Source: an uncultured Prochlorococcus sp.
GTDB lineage: Bacteria; Cyanobacteriota; Cyanobacteriia; PCC-6307; Cyanobiaceae
Direction of reading: 5' to 3'
DNA: 63,586 bases
Assembly: GCA_902624785.1 (NCBI GenBank)
Contig: CACNYU010000005.1
Location: 1-63,586, forward strand
Each line of letters starts with the position of its first letter. The stretch's first letter is position 1. Below the pieces are notes generated by a model. The model did not search any database, was not told the DNA's origin, and worked only from the letters and a program-made list of their open reading frames with translations. The translations under genes were made by a program, and so were the position numbers. Of this stretch, positions 1 through 8,623 are shown in pieces.

Positions 1-2
1 TT

Positions 3-1682
3 TTGCAAGTTATCAATAATCAAGTTTTTAAAAAAATGTCTGATCAGAATAGAATTAGACTTATAGCTACAGAACCCATAAGGGGGAAAATTCTTGATAG
101 GAACGGTAAAGTACTCGTAAGAAGTAGACTAAATTATTCTTTGATTGTTAAACCGCAATTTATTAATAAAACTATCTGGGAAGAATATAAATATAGCATT
201 GCTAACTTATTAAATATTCAGATAGAAAAACTAGATTCGAGGTATAAAGAAGGTATTAAAAATAAAAAATATTCAATTAATTTAGTTAATAATTTATCTG
301 TTGAACAAATTATAAAGTTTAAGGAAAATGAGGATAAATTTTTGGGTCTTGAGATTTTAAGAAAAGTGAAACGAGATTATCCTTATAAAACTCTTGGTGC
401 TCATACACTTGGATATACTTCAGCAATTACAAAGTCAGAATACAAAATACTGTCAAAAAAAGGATATAAAATGAATGATCTCATTGGAAGGACAGGAGTA
501 GAGGCAGCTTATGAAAATTATTTAAGAGGTGAGTGGGGTGGAGAGATGATTGAAGTAAATGCTAATGGGACTGTTCAAAAGTCCTTAGGTATCAAGCCTT
601 CTAAGAAAGGAAAAGATATTACATTGACTATTGATCTTTCATTGCAAAAAATTGCTGAAGAAGTTTTACAGGATAAAAAAGGTGGAGCTGTAATAGTGAT
701 GGACCCGAGGGATGGAGCTATAAGAGCAATTGCTAGTAAACCTAATTTTGATTTAAATTTTTTCGCAAAGGATTTCAAACCAGAGAAACTATATAATAAT
801 TTATTTTATTCTGATTCAAAGCCTCTTTTTAATAGGGCACTAAATGCTTATGATCCAGGAAGTGTTTGGAAAATTGTTACTGCTTTGGCGGGAATGGAAA
901 GTGGGAAGTTTCCTGCTGAAACTCAACTTAAGACTTCACCATGTATTTTTTATGGAAGCCAGTGTTTTAGAGAGCATAATGATGAGGGATTTGGAATTAT
1001 AGGTTATGAAGATGCGTTAAGAGTATCTAGTAATACATTCTTTTATCAGATCGGTCATGGAGTTGGAGTAGATGAAATTAATAGAATTTCTAAAATTTTA
1101 GGTTTTACTAAATTGTCAGGTATTGAAATTGGAGATCAAGAAGATCGAGGTTTGATCGCCAGTAGTGAATGGGCATTGAATGGCAGAGGTTGGGGCAAAC
1201 CTGGACAGACCCCATGGCTTCCTGAAGATATTGCGAGTATGTCTATTGGTCAATTTGTTGTTCAAACTACGCCAATGCAAATAGCAAGAGCATATGCAGT
1301 AATAGCTAATGGTGGATATTTAGTTACACCTCATTTGTCAATTTTAAGCAAGGAAAATTCATCTTATAAGCAACCTATAAAAGTTGATATTGACGCTAAA
1401 CATTTACAGGTGGTAAGAAATGGTTTATCAAAAGTTATTCGGTCTGGAACAGGTGTATCTATAAACTTCGGATCTAATAATTTCCCTCCAATTGCAGGTA
1501 AAACTGGTACAGCTGAAGATGTCTTGGGTGGGCCTGATCATGCTTGGTTTGTATGTTTTGCCCCCTCCGAGAAAAGTGAATTACTTATAGTGGCATTTGC
1601 AGAAAATACACCTGGAGGTGGTTCTAAACATGCTTTGCCTATGGCCAAAAAAATTTTACAAGCATGGCATAAGAAAAGTTAA
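3..1682 (+). CDS. mrdA: Penicillin-binding protein 2 (peptidoglycan DD-transpeptidase), 5' end outside window
   Basis: This is a class B penicillin-binding protein that cross-links peptidoglycan during cell elongation. The frame is open at the left edge. The first visible codon (TTG, Leu) lies inside the usual 'LQ' stretch after the membrane anchor, so the true start and the anchor are missing. In the 559 visible residues, the early 'EPIRGKILDRNG' segment is the PBP dimerisation-domain signature. The transpeptidase motifs are all present: S287-V-W-K290 (acyl-enzyme serine), S342-S-N344 and K500-T-G. It runs convergently with the FMN reductase gene, with only 9 bp between the stops. Family assignment is secure; MrdA/PBP2 rather than FtsI rests on overall resemblance of the N-terminal part. 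Confidence 0.93.
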   Translation: MQVINNQVFKKMSDQNRIRLIATEPIRGKILDRNGKVLVRSRLNYSLIVKPQFINKTIWEEYKYSIANLLNIQIEKLDSRYKEGIKNKKYSINLVNNLSVEQIIKFKENEDKFLGLEILRKVKRDYPYKTLGAHTLGYTSAITKSEYKILSKKGYKMNDLIGRTGVEAAYENYLRGEWGGEMIEVNANGTVQKSLGIKPSKKGKDITLTIDLSLQKIAEEVLQDKKGGAVIVMDPRDGAIRAIASKPNFDLNFFAKDFKPEKLYNNLFYSDSKPLFNRALNAYDPGSVWKIVTALAGMESGKFPAETQLKTSPCIFYGSQCFREHNDEGFGIIGYEDALRVSSNTFFYQIGHGVGVDEINRISKILGFTKLSGIEIGDQEDRGLIASSEWALNGRGWGKPGQTPWLPEDIASMSIGQFVVQTTPMQIARAYAVIANGGYLVTPHLSILSKENSSYKQPIKVDIDAKHLQVVRNGLSKVIRSGTGVSINFGSNNFPPIAGKTGTAEDVLGGPDHAWFVCFAPSEKSELLIVAFAENTPGGGSKHALPMAKKILQAWHKKS

Positions 1683-1688
1683 TTTAAG

Positions 1689-1702
1689 CTTTTAGCTAAA
1701 AG
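1689..1702. terminator. 14-bp perfect palindrome between convergent genes
   Basis: The sequence CTTTTAG followed directly by CTAAAAG sits exactly at the junction of the convergent mrdA and FMN reductase genes and overlaps the stop of the latter. It may act as a weak bidirectional terminator. It lacks a GC-rich stem or a long T-run, so this is only suggestive. Confidence 0.3.
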
Positions 1703-2219
1703 TGAGCCTATTCATTTGCATCAGCCTTTTAAGAATATCTTCGATTGTATTCTCATCAGCAGGTTTACTATAGTTTGCAGATAAATGTCTCCCAACCACC
1801 TGACTACCTAAATGAGCTAATTGAATTCTTAGTGCTGTTAATAATTCAATCCCTGGTCCCCCTGAGAAAGTTGCAATCGCTATTGGCTGTCCATTGAAAA
1901 GATCTCTGAAATCATCTCCTGATACAGATAGCCAGGCGATAAAGTTAGAAAGTATTGGAGGGATAGATCCGTTATATTCAGGTGCACAAATTATCCATTT
2001 TTCTGTTTCAAATAATTTTTTCTTTAATGCCAAAATTTCATTTGGTATTTTATTGGTTGAATGAACTCTAGGATTATAAAGAGGTATATTAAATTCTGTA
2101 AGATCCAGAATTTCAGAAGAAATTTTTAATTCATTACTTTTATCAAGAAATTTTTTAGAGAGTTCTAAATTCTTTCCATTACTAGAAGAAATAATAATTA
2201 AATTAGTTTTACTTGTCAT
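1692..2219 (-). CDS. NAD(P)H-dependent FMN reductase-like flavoprotein
   Basis: A 175-residue flavodoxin-fold protein of the NADPH-dependent FMN reductase family (PF03358 type). Visible family features are the N-terminal beta strand and phosphate loop ('LIIISSSNGKNLELSKKF'), the 'CAPEYNGSIPPILSNFIAWL' segment around residues 100-115 and the later 'FSGGPG' turn. Members reduce free FMN or quinones with NAD(P)H in the cytoplasm. The gene lies 17 bp downstream of the Flv1-type flavodiiron gene on the same strand, so they are probably co-transcribed and it may supply reduced flavin or share its electron donor; that link is inference. Start is ATG. Confidence 0.85.
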   Translation of the reverse strand: MTSKTNLIIISSSNGKNLELSKKFLDKSNELKISSEILDLTEFNIPLYNPRVHSTNKIPNEILALKKKLFETEKWIICAPEYNGSIPPILSNFIAWLSVSGDDFRDLFNGQPIAIATFSGGPGIELLTALRIQLAHLGSQVVGRHLSANYSKPADENTIEDILKRLMQMNRLTFS

Positions 2220-2236
2220 TTGAAAATGATTGGGAA

Positions 2237-4006
2237 TTAATAAGTTGATCCACTTTTGCGATGATGAACTGCTGTTAAATCATCCTTATTGAGGACATTT
2301 CCATAGTTTACCTCAGCATAAATTACCCAATGATCTCCGCACTCCATTCTTTCTTTTACGGAAGCATCCAGCCATGCAAGTGAATCTGGAATTATTATCT
2401 GTCCATTTGGAGTTTCTTCTGTTTTTAAACCTGAGAATCTATCCTCACCTGGAGCAAAAGGTTTAGCGAATCTTTTCATTGGCTCTTTTAAATTATTAGA
2501 ACTAAGTATATTGATTGCAAATATATCTCCTATCTGTAAGAGAGATTCAACAGCTCTATCTTTGGCTACAGAAATACTTAAACCAGGAGGAGAAAAGCTG
2601 GCTTGGCTGACCCAAGAAGCTAACATTGCACTTTTAATATTATTTTCTCCCTCACCTTTGGATGCTGTAAGCACGCATAAAGAACCAACTATTCTCCCTA
2701 ATGCTTGAATCGTTGGATTAGTTTTACTAGAAATCATTCCTGTGTCAGACCGCCTATTTTTTTGCCTAGATTTTTTAAGAATATTTCTTCCAAAATGAGT
2801 TCCAATTTCTTCGATTTCTTTGATTTTAGGTTTGTTAGGGCTAAATTTTACTCTTATCGGTTCGAAGCTAAAACTAAAGCCACCATCTTTTAATTTTGAT
2901 TCGAGCATATCAATAGCTTCACCACTCCAACCAAAACTTCCAAAAATTCCTATAGGTTTTTCTCTATCCCCCTCAGATAAAACACTTCCTAAAGCACTAA
3001 CTATAGGTGTAGGGGCATGTCCTCCTAATGTAGGAGATCCAAGAAGATAACCATCAGCTTGTTTTATAGTTTCAATCAAATCATCATTTGATGAAAATTC
3101 GCAATTTATACTTTTAACTTCAACAGAAGTTGAAGTAATACCTTTAGCCAAGGCATCTCCTATGGAAGCTGTATTTCCATATGCACTGGCATATATTAAG
3201 GCAACTTTAGGTCTATTAACGGATAAATTTTCTCCCCAGCGGATATAGTCATTTAAAAAACTTTTTAAACTATACTCAATTGCAGGACCATGAAGTGGCG
3301 CGATACATTTAATATCAAATTCAGAAACTTTTTCAGAAAGAGAGGTGATTTGAGATGACATGGGAGCCATTAAACAGTCGTAGAAATGTTTTCTGTCTGG
3401 TTCCGTGCTTATTCTATTATTTTCAGACCAATCTTCACTTGCTATATGACATGAAAATAATTTTTCACTGAATAGAAATCCGGAATTATTTTCAAGAACT
3501 ATTAAACCACCAGGCCATCGAGCAGTAGGTGCTGGGATTAATTGGAAAATATTATTTTTAAATTCAAGTATACTTTCTTTTTTGATTAAATTTATCTCTG
3601 GCAAGCTTACATTTAGATTATCTTGTTCACCAGGTTTTTTTTGATCCCATAATTCGCATATCAGTTTTTTCCCTGGGACAGAGCTTGTAAGGATTAAGTT
3701 ATTAAAATTGTTTTTTAAATTTTTTATCGTTTCTACAATTTTTGGATTTATATGTCCAGTAATAATATTAATATGTTTTGGTATGAATTCATCAATATAA
3801 GTATTTGTGATTTTAAGAAAAGAATCAAAATTATTTGTTTCTGGTGGGTGAATAATAATTAAGTAATCATCTTCAATAGCAAAGAATGTATTGAATGAAG
3901 TTCCTTTTTCAAGATTGAACTCTAATTCAAATTTTTCTTTGCTATTGTCTAAAAATCTAATACATTCAAGATCATCTTTTAATTTAAATTGTTTTATGTT
4001 TTCCAT
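2237..4006 (-). CDS. flv1: Flavodiiron protein, Flv1-type (non-canonical iron ligands)
   Basis: A class C flavodiiron protein of 589 residues. In order it has a metallo-beta-lactamase-like domain (about 1-250), a flavodoxin domain beginning 'VALIYASAYGNTASIG' (about 265-400) and a C-terminal flavin reductase domain (about 430-589, 'ASWVSQASFSPPGLSISVAKDR'). Cyanobacterial Flv1/Flv3 pairs reduce O2 to water with photosynthetic electrons. Here the iron-binding signature HxExDH is replaced by 'HINPK', and the later ligand region reads 'APTARWPGG' instead of one with His. That is the known Flv1/FlvA pattern. The partner with intact ligands is at 6728-8503. The pair is separated by two unrelated genes rather than adjacent. 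Confidence 0.92.
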   Translation of the reverse strand: MENIKQFKLKDDLECIRFLDNSKEKFELEFNLEKGTSFNTFFAIEDDYLIIIHPPETNNFDSFLKITNTYIDEFIPKHINIITGHINPKIVETIKNLKNNFNNLILTSSVPGKKLICELWDQKKPGEQDNLNVSLPEINLIKKESILEFKNNIFQLIPAPTARWPGGLIVLENNSGFLFSEKLFSCHIASEDWSENNRISTEPDRKHFYDCLMAPMSSQITSLSEKVSEFDIKCIAPLHGPAIEYSLKSFLNDYIRWGENLSVNRPKVALIYASAYGNTASIGDALAKGITSTSVEVKSINCEFSSNDDLIETIKQADGYLLGSPTLGGHAPTPIVSALGSVLSEGDREKPIGIFGSFGWSGEAIDMLESKLKDGGFSFSFEPIRVKFSPNKPKIKEIEEIGTHFGRNILKKSRQKNRRSDTGMISSKTNPTIQALGRIVGSLCVLTASKGEGENNIKSAMLASWVSQASFSPPGLSISVAKDRAVESLLQIGDIFAINILSSNNLKEPMKRFAKPFAPGEDRFSGLKTEETPNGQIIIPDSLAWLDASVKERMECGDHWVIYAEVNYGNVLNKDDLTAVHHRKSGSTY

Positions 4007-4517
4007 TTTAAAAATATATTTATTTATAAACTATGAAAGTCGATATCTTTTTTGATAATGTTTTGCAATTTTTAATTTTAATAAAAAGATTTCAAAGAAT
4101 ATTAACCTTTTCTGAAATCTTTTAATAAATTTTGAAGTCAATTTAATTAAAAACCATACTTTAAGTCTAACATTCTCTAATCAGTAGTGATGGCACAAAG
4201 ACAGATTTATTGCTTGGAAAAATTTTTTGTGTACCATAAATAAGCAAAGCAATTAGTTTACTAAAAAATATTTTTAGATAAAGAATCTCTAACTATAAAA
4301 ATTTTCAAAAATATTAATTCTCTTCAGGAATTAGAATTTTTGATAATGTTAAAGAATATAGGAAAGTCAGATTCTTGCGAATAATTTTTATATTAATCTA
4401 ATAAAATTTTCTTGATTAAGAACGAATTAATAATATTCAAAAATTGATTCATGACTTACAAAATTTGCTTTAATTTTTAATTTTAAAATTATGAGTGACT
4501 TACTGAAAGTTACAAAA
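4007..4517. other. 511-bp AT-rich intergenic region without a recognisable gene
   Basis: No convincing reading frame is present. The longest candidates are about 30 codons at 4034 and 17 codons at 4189, with no features of real proteins. At 4261-4277 there is a 7-bp perfect inverted repeat (CTAAAAA, 3-nt loop, TTTTTAG). It holds the upstream region of flv1 and the downstream end of the 4518-5189 gene. A small RNA is possible but nothing identifies one. Confidence 0.5.
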
Positions 4518-5189
4518 TTATATATATTTATTATTTTTAAAATTATCGCAGAAATGTAAAAATAGCCCTGTCGATATAAGGAATTCAAAAATTTCTTGAT
4601 CATTTCTTATATGTTGAACAGTTGATGCCCAAGAAATATCATAGTATGCAAAAAATAGAGCTGCAAATAAAAAAAATAAGCTAAATTTTTTATTCGGTAA
4701 AGAATTTAAATGAGGCCATTTCTTCCAACCAATCCATCCTAAAAATAAGCAAACAAATTGTAAAAGAGGGTCAAGAAGATAGTTATGGAAAAAAGGTAAA
4801 TTATGAAGATTTGTTTCTCCTTGAATACTTATATTTGAAAAAGCATTAATTGTAAATCCAGTTATGCGTTCTCCCCAGCTTATCTCTTCAGCAGCTATAA
4901 AAAAGCACAGTGAACTCAGTAATAATAATATAAAAGAGTCTAGTGAATTCTTTTTTTTATTGTTTGAGAAAATAAAAAAACCTATAAAAGAGGCTGAAAG
5001 ATATTCAAAAAACTGCAACCATTCTAATGGCCCATCCTCTTTTTTTAATAAATCAAACCATGTTGAACCAACAAAATATTCACCAAAAGGTAGTATATAA
5101 ACAAAACCATAGATAATGATTAAATAATATATGGGGAATAATTCTACTTCTGGAGAAAACGATCCCCATGGAGTTTTTATTTCTCTCAT
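4518..5189 (-). CDS. Multi-pass membrane protein of unknown function ('EEISWG' motif)
   Basis: I do not recognise a named family. The 223-residue protein has about five or six hydrophobic segments. Conserved-looking polar clusters lie at membrane borders: 'DGPLEWLQFFEYLSA' near residue 52, 'AAEEISWGERITGF' near 100 and 'IQGETNLHNLPFFHN' near 125. These acidic and histidine motifs recall hypothetical membrane proteins found across bacteria that share an AEEISWGQR / NxQxETNLHN pattern, which suggests a membrane enzyme. Start is ATG. It stands alone, with 511 bp to flv1 and 211 bp to the permease gene, and has no operon partner. Confidence 0.75.
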   Translation of the reverse strand: MREIKTPWGSFSPEVELFPIYYLIIIYGFVYILPFGEYFVGSTWFDLLKKEDGPLEWLQFFEYLSASFIGFFIFSNNKKKNSLDSFILLLLSSLCFFIAAEEISWGERITGFTINAFSNISIQGETNLHNLPFFHNYLLDPLLQFVCLFLGWIGWKKWPHLNSLPNKKFSLFFLFAALFFAYYDISWASTVQHIRNDQEIFEFLISTGLFLHFCDNFKNNKYI

Positions 5190-5400
5190 AATTTTTAAGT
5201 TTATTGATTTTGATTATATGTTTTATGTAAAAAATCAAATAATAAATATAATAAGTTTTAATTTAAATACATAAAGAAATGAGAACTTAAAATTAATTTA
5301 CTACTTGAAAAGTTATTTACATTTTATAATTGAATTTAATTTTATAGATATAAAATATTTCTAAACAGCCTAAATTACTAAATCTAATTGAAAATTTATC

Positions 5401-6603
5401 TTGAAATTCACTAGAGCATCCTTTTTAAAGAAAGCTATTTATCAAATAACTTTTCCTTGGAAATTTATCCCATTAATAGATAGATGGTTAATTGGGCAAT
5501 TATTGCCTCCAATGTTTTTTGCGATTTCTGCTTTTACTGTTATTTCATTGTCAGTTGGAGTAATGTTTGAACTGATAAGAAAAATAGTTGAATATGGTCT
5601 TCCCGTATTTCTTGCAATAAAAGTTCTTATTTATAGTTTGCCCGGTTTTCTAGTTTTATCTTTCCCAATGGCTGTACTACTAAGTACTTTATTAACTTAT
5701 GGCAAATTATCCTCTAATTCTGAATTATTAGCTTTGAGATCTTTAGGAATAAATAACTATAGAATTGTTGCACCCGCTATTGCCTTATCCATCTTTATGA
5801 CGGGGTTGACTTTTTATTTTAATGATAATTTGGTACCTACAGCAAATAGATTAGCAGAGATAACTCTGAGATCTGGAATAGGAAGTTCATTTGCTGATAA
5901 TAAGAGAAAGAATAATATTATTTTTACTAGAAAGGGTTCAAGGATAGAATCTTCCACCAATAAACCTACAAAAACAAATACTTATCTTACTCATATTTTT
6001 TATGCATCTAAGTTTGAAAATAATATTATGCAAGAGGTTACAGTGTTCGATTTTTCTAGGCAAAATACTCGTCAAATTCTTACTGCGAATAGTGCAATAT
6101 TTGATAAGGACAGCTCTTCTTGGATATTTTCAGATGGAAGTATTGTATCTATAAATGCTGAAGGGGCAACAACAAATCTACAATTCCAAAAATATATTTA
6201 TCCTTTTGTTGAAGGACCATTAGATATTGCAAAAATTCCAAAAGATGCTGCAGAAATGTCTCTAAAACAAGCATTAGAAGCAGAACAAATATATAAAGAG
6301 ATTGGAAACTCAAAAGAAATTAGGAAAATTCAAGTACGTATTCAAGAAAAATTCACATTCCCATGTGCTTGTTTAGTTTTTGGATTAATTGGAAGTAGCT
6401 TAGGGTCAAAATTAAATATAAGATCTTCTAAAAGTCAAGGATTTGGATTGAGCGTCATACTTATCCTAATTTACTATGTTATGTCATTTCTTTTTAGTTC
6501 ATTTGGAGTAAAGGGTTTAATTACACCCATAATCGCGACTTGGTCGCCTGTGGTTATATCTCTAGGTGGTGGTGTTTATTTATTAAAAAAATCAAATAAA
6601 TAG
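5401..6603 (+). CDS. LptF/LptG (YjgP/YjgQ) family permease
   Basis: A 400-residue inner-membrane protein of the YjgP/YjgQ family, the permease subunits that extract lipopolysaccharide for transport to the outer membrane. The N-terminal part has three hydrophobic segments ('MFFAISAFTVISLSVGVMF', 'VFLAIKVLIYSLPGFLVLSF' and a third near 140). A periplasmic domain of about 130 residues follows (residues 160-310), then three more membrane segments at the C-terminus, which is the family layout. The start used is TTG at 5401. Cyanobacteria often have a single LptF/G-like gene, so which paralogue it matches is not decided here. It runs convergently with flv3. Confidence 0.87.
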   Translation: MKFTRASFLKKAIYQITFPWKFIPLIDRWLIGQLLPPMFFAISAFTVISLSVGVMFELIRKIVEYGLPVFLAIKVLIYSLPGFLVLSFPMAVLLSTLLTYGKLSSNSELLALRSLGINNYRIVAPAIALSIFMTGLTFYFNDNLVPTANRLAEITLRSGIGSSFADNKRKNNIIFTRKGSRIESSTNKPTKTNTYLTHIFYASKFENNIMQEVTVFDFSRQNTRQILTANSAIFDKDSSSWIFSDGSIVSINAEGATTNLQFQKYIYPFVEGPLDIAKIPKDAAEMSLKQALEAEQIYKEIGNSKEIRKIQVRIQEKFTFPCACLVFGLIGSSLGSKLNIRSSKSQGFGLSVILILIYYVMSFLFSSFGVKGLITPIIATWSPVVISLGGGVYLLKKSNK

Positions 6604-6612
6604 ATATTTTTT

Positions 6613-6659
6613 TGTTCTAATTATTTATGTACAAAAATATAAATTTCTATATTAGAACA
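6613..6659. terminator. 9-bp inverted repeat between convergent permease and flv3 genes
   Basis: TGTTCTAAT at 6613-6621 is matched by ATTAGAACA at 6651-6659. The repeat lies between two converging 3' ends and could form a terminator-like stem, although the loop is about 29 nt and there is no T-run directly after either arm. Confidence 0.3.
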
Positions 6660-6727
6660 TTACGTATTAAAAATTTTAACTATTTAATATGTCTTTGATG
6701 AGTTCGATCTCAGTATGTGTAAATAAG

Positions 6728-8503
6728 TCAGTAGTGATTGGCAACCTTTCTATGGTGCACAGCAGTTTTGCAAGTGAGGTCTGAGACATTTCCATTTTCC
6801 ACAATGCCATAAATAATCCAATGATCAGGAGTCTCTAATCTAGAAACAACTTTGCAATCAAGGAAGGCTAACGCATCTGATAAAACTGGACCTCCTTTAG
6901 CAATATCTTTAATGATATCTACATCAGCAAATCTATCAGCGCCTGGAGCAAATCTTTTTAAGAAATGTCTAAACATTTTTTGAAAATTATCCTCTCTTAA
7001 AATATTAATTACAAAGGTTTTATTCACTTGCATAAAGGATTCTATCGCTCTATCTTTTGCTACAGCAACGGTAATGCCAGGAGGAGTAAAGCTTGCTTGG
7101 CTGACCCAGCTAGCAACCATCGCACTTTGTCTTAAACTTTTATCCTTTCCTTCGCTTGCTGTTACAACATATAATCCTCCACTTAAGCGTCCTAATGCTC
7201 TATCAAGATTTGCATCGAGATTTTTGATCGTAGCAATATTTTTTTTCTTGTTAATTAATTGACCAAGATCTGTACCTGCTTCTTCAAATTTTTGATAAAT
7301 AATGGGATTAGGCGTTTCTTTTACTCTTAGAGGAGCTAAAGCTTCTTTTTGTTTTAACTCCCTTAATTTATTCGCTAAGGAATCAATTGGCTCATCATTA
7401 CCTCCAAAGGAGTCATATGTTGCAGTAAATTGCTTTGGTTTTAAAGCGGCAAATAGAGTACCAATTGATTCTTGGATCTCAATATCTGAATTATTTGGCC
7501 ATGTAGGAATTACAACTGCTTTGGCTTCTGTGATTAACGCAGTTAATTCTTGTGGATCAGAGGATCTTAAATCGACCAATTGAACTTGAGCATCAGCTTT
7601 ACCAATACCGTGTGATAAAGATTGGCTTAATCGATCACAAAATCCATAATCACTTATATAACATACAGCTACGAAATCGTTACCTTTATTTTTGTTGTTA
7701 CTCCATTCTGAATATTTATCTTTCCAAAAATCAACATGATTTTCAAGTATAGGTCCATGTCCAACTGCTATAGCTTTAACTTCAGGTAATTTGTCAATTT
7801 TTTTAATAGCTTGTACAACACTTCTTGCATTTGGACCCATTAGGCAATCGTAATAAAAACGAAAATCCTTAAAAATCTCCTTTTGATTTGAATCAAAAAA
7901 TTCATTTGAGCAATAATGTAATCCGAAAGCATCACAGGTATAAAGAACTTTTGTACCATGATCATACGAAAATATTGTATCTGGCCAATGTAAGTTAGGG
8001 GCACTAATGAATTCCATTCTATGATCTACACCGCTTTCGCTATTAGTACCTAGATCTAAAAAATCTCCACTTTTAACTTCTAGTCGATTAAAAGGTCTAT
8101 GTATTTGATCTTCAATAAATTTAAGTGCGATTTTTGAGCCAACAATAGTAATATGAGGATTCAAGTCTAATAAATCTGAAATAAGTCCTGAATGGTCTGG
8201 TTCAGTATGACTAGATATTAAATAAGTAATGTTTTTAGGATTAATTTGTTTTGTTAAACTTTCTAGCCATAATTCTTCAAATTTAGAATGACTTGTATCT
8301 ATTATTGCTGTTTTCTCACCCTCAATAATAAAACTATTATATGTAGTACCGTTTCTTAATCCAAATTCGATATCAAATCTACTTCTATCCCAATCCAATG
8401 ATCTTATAGCAGTAGAATCATTTGTAAATGTTTTACATTGGACAGATAACTTTTGTTCAACATGTGACAAACTTGTAGTCTCGGTTTTTGTAGAAGATAT
8501 CAT
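6728..8503 (-). CDS. flv3: Flavodiiron protein, Flv3-type (canonical iron ligands)
   Basis: A class C flavodiiron protein of 591 residues with the same three domains as flv1: metallo-beta-lactamase-like, flavodoxin ('VAVCYISDYGFCDRLSQSL', about 275) and flavin reductase ('ASWVSQASFTPPGITVAVAKDR', about 470). Unlike flv1 it keeps the diiron ligands: 'SHTEPDHSG' (HxExDH), His in 'APNLHWPD', Asp in 'TCDAFG' and His in 'VGHGPILE'. It is therefore the likely catalytic O2-reducing partner of the Flv1/Flv3 heterodimer, protecting photosystem I under fluctuating light. It is divergent from alaS, with about 120 bp between the starts. Confidence 0.94.
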   Translation of the reverse strand: MISSTKTETTSLSHVEQKLSVQCKTFTNDSTAIRSLDWDRSRFDIEFGLRNGTTYNSFIIEGEKTAIIDTSHSKFEELWLESLTKQINPKNITYLISSHTEPDHSGLISDLLDLNPHITIVGSKIALKFIEDQIHRPFNRLEVKSGDFLDLGTNSESGVDHRMEFISAPNLHWPDTIFSYDHGTKVLYTCDAFGLHYCSNEFFDSNQKEIFKDFRFYYDCLMGPNARSVVQAIKKIDKLPEVKAIAVGHGPILENHVDFWKDKYSEWSNNKNKGNDFVAVCYISDYGFCDRLSQSLSHGIGKADAQVQLVDLRSSDPQELTALITEAKAVVIPTWPNNSDIEIQESIGTLFAALKPKQFTATYDSFGGNDEPIDSLANKLRELKQKEALAPLRVKETPNPIIYQKFEEAGTDLGQLINKKKNIATIKNLDANLDRALGRLSGGLYVVTASEGKDKSLRQSAMVASWVSQASFTPPGITVAVAKDRAIESFMQVNKTFVINILREDNFQKMFRHFLKRFAPGADRFADVDIIKDIAKGGPVLSDALAFLDCKVVSRLETPDHWIIYGIVENGNVSDLTCKTAVHHRKVANHY

Positions 8504-8623
8504 AATACAAAAAACTTTGTTTATTAACTTTAGTTGAGTAGAATACAGTTTCGCGTGATTTTCGTGATGAAATTCAAGAAATTGTTTATTTCTTAATTAT
8601 TTAATTCACAACCTAATCTATAA

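Noticed and set aside
4034-4126. 30-codon frame downstream of the flv1 start region
   Set aside because: Short, composition typical of random AT-rich translation and no ribosome site.
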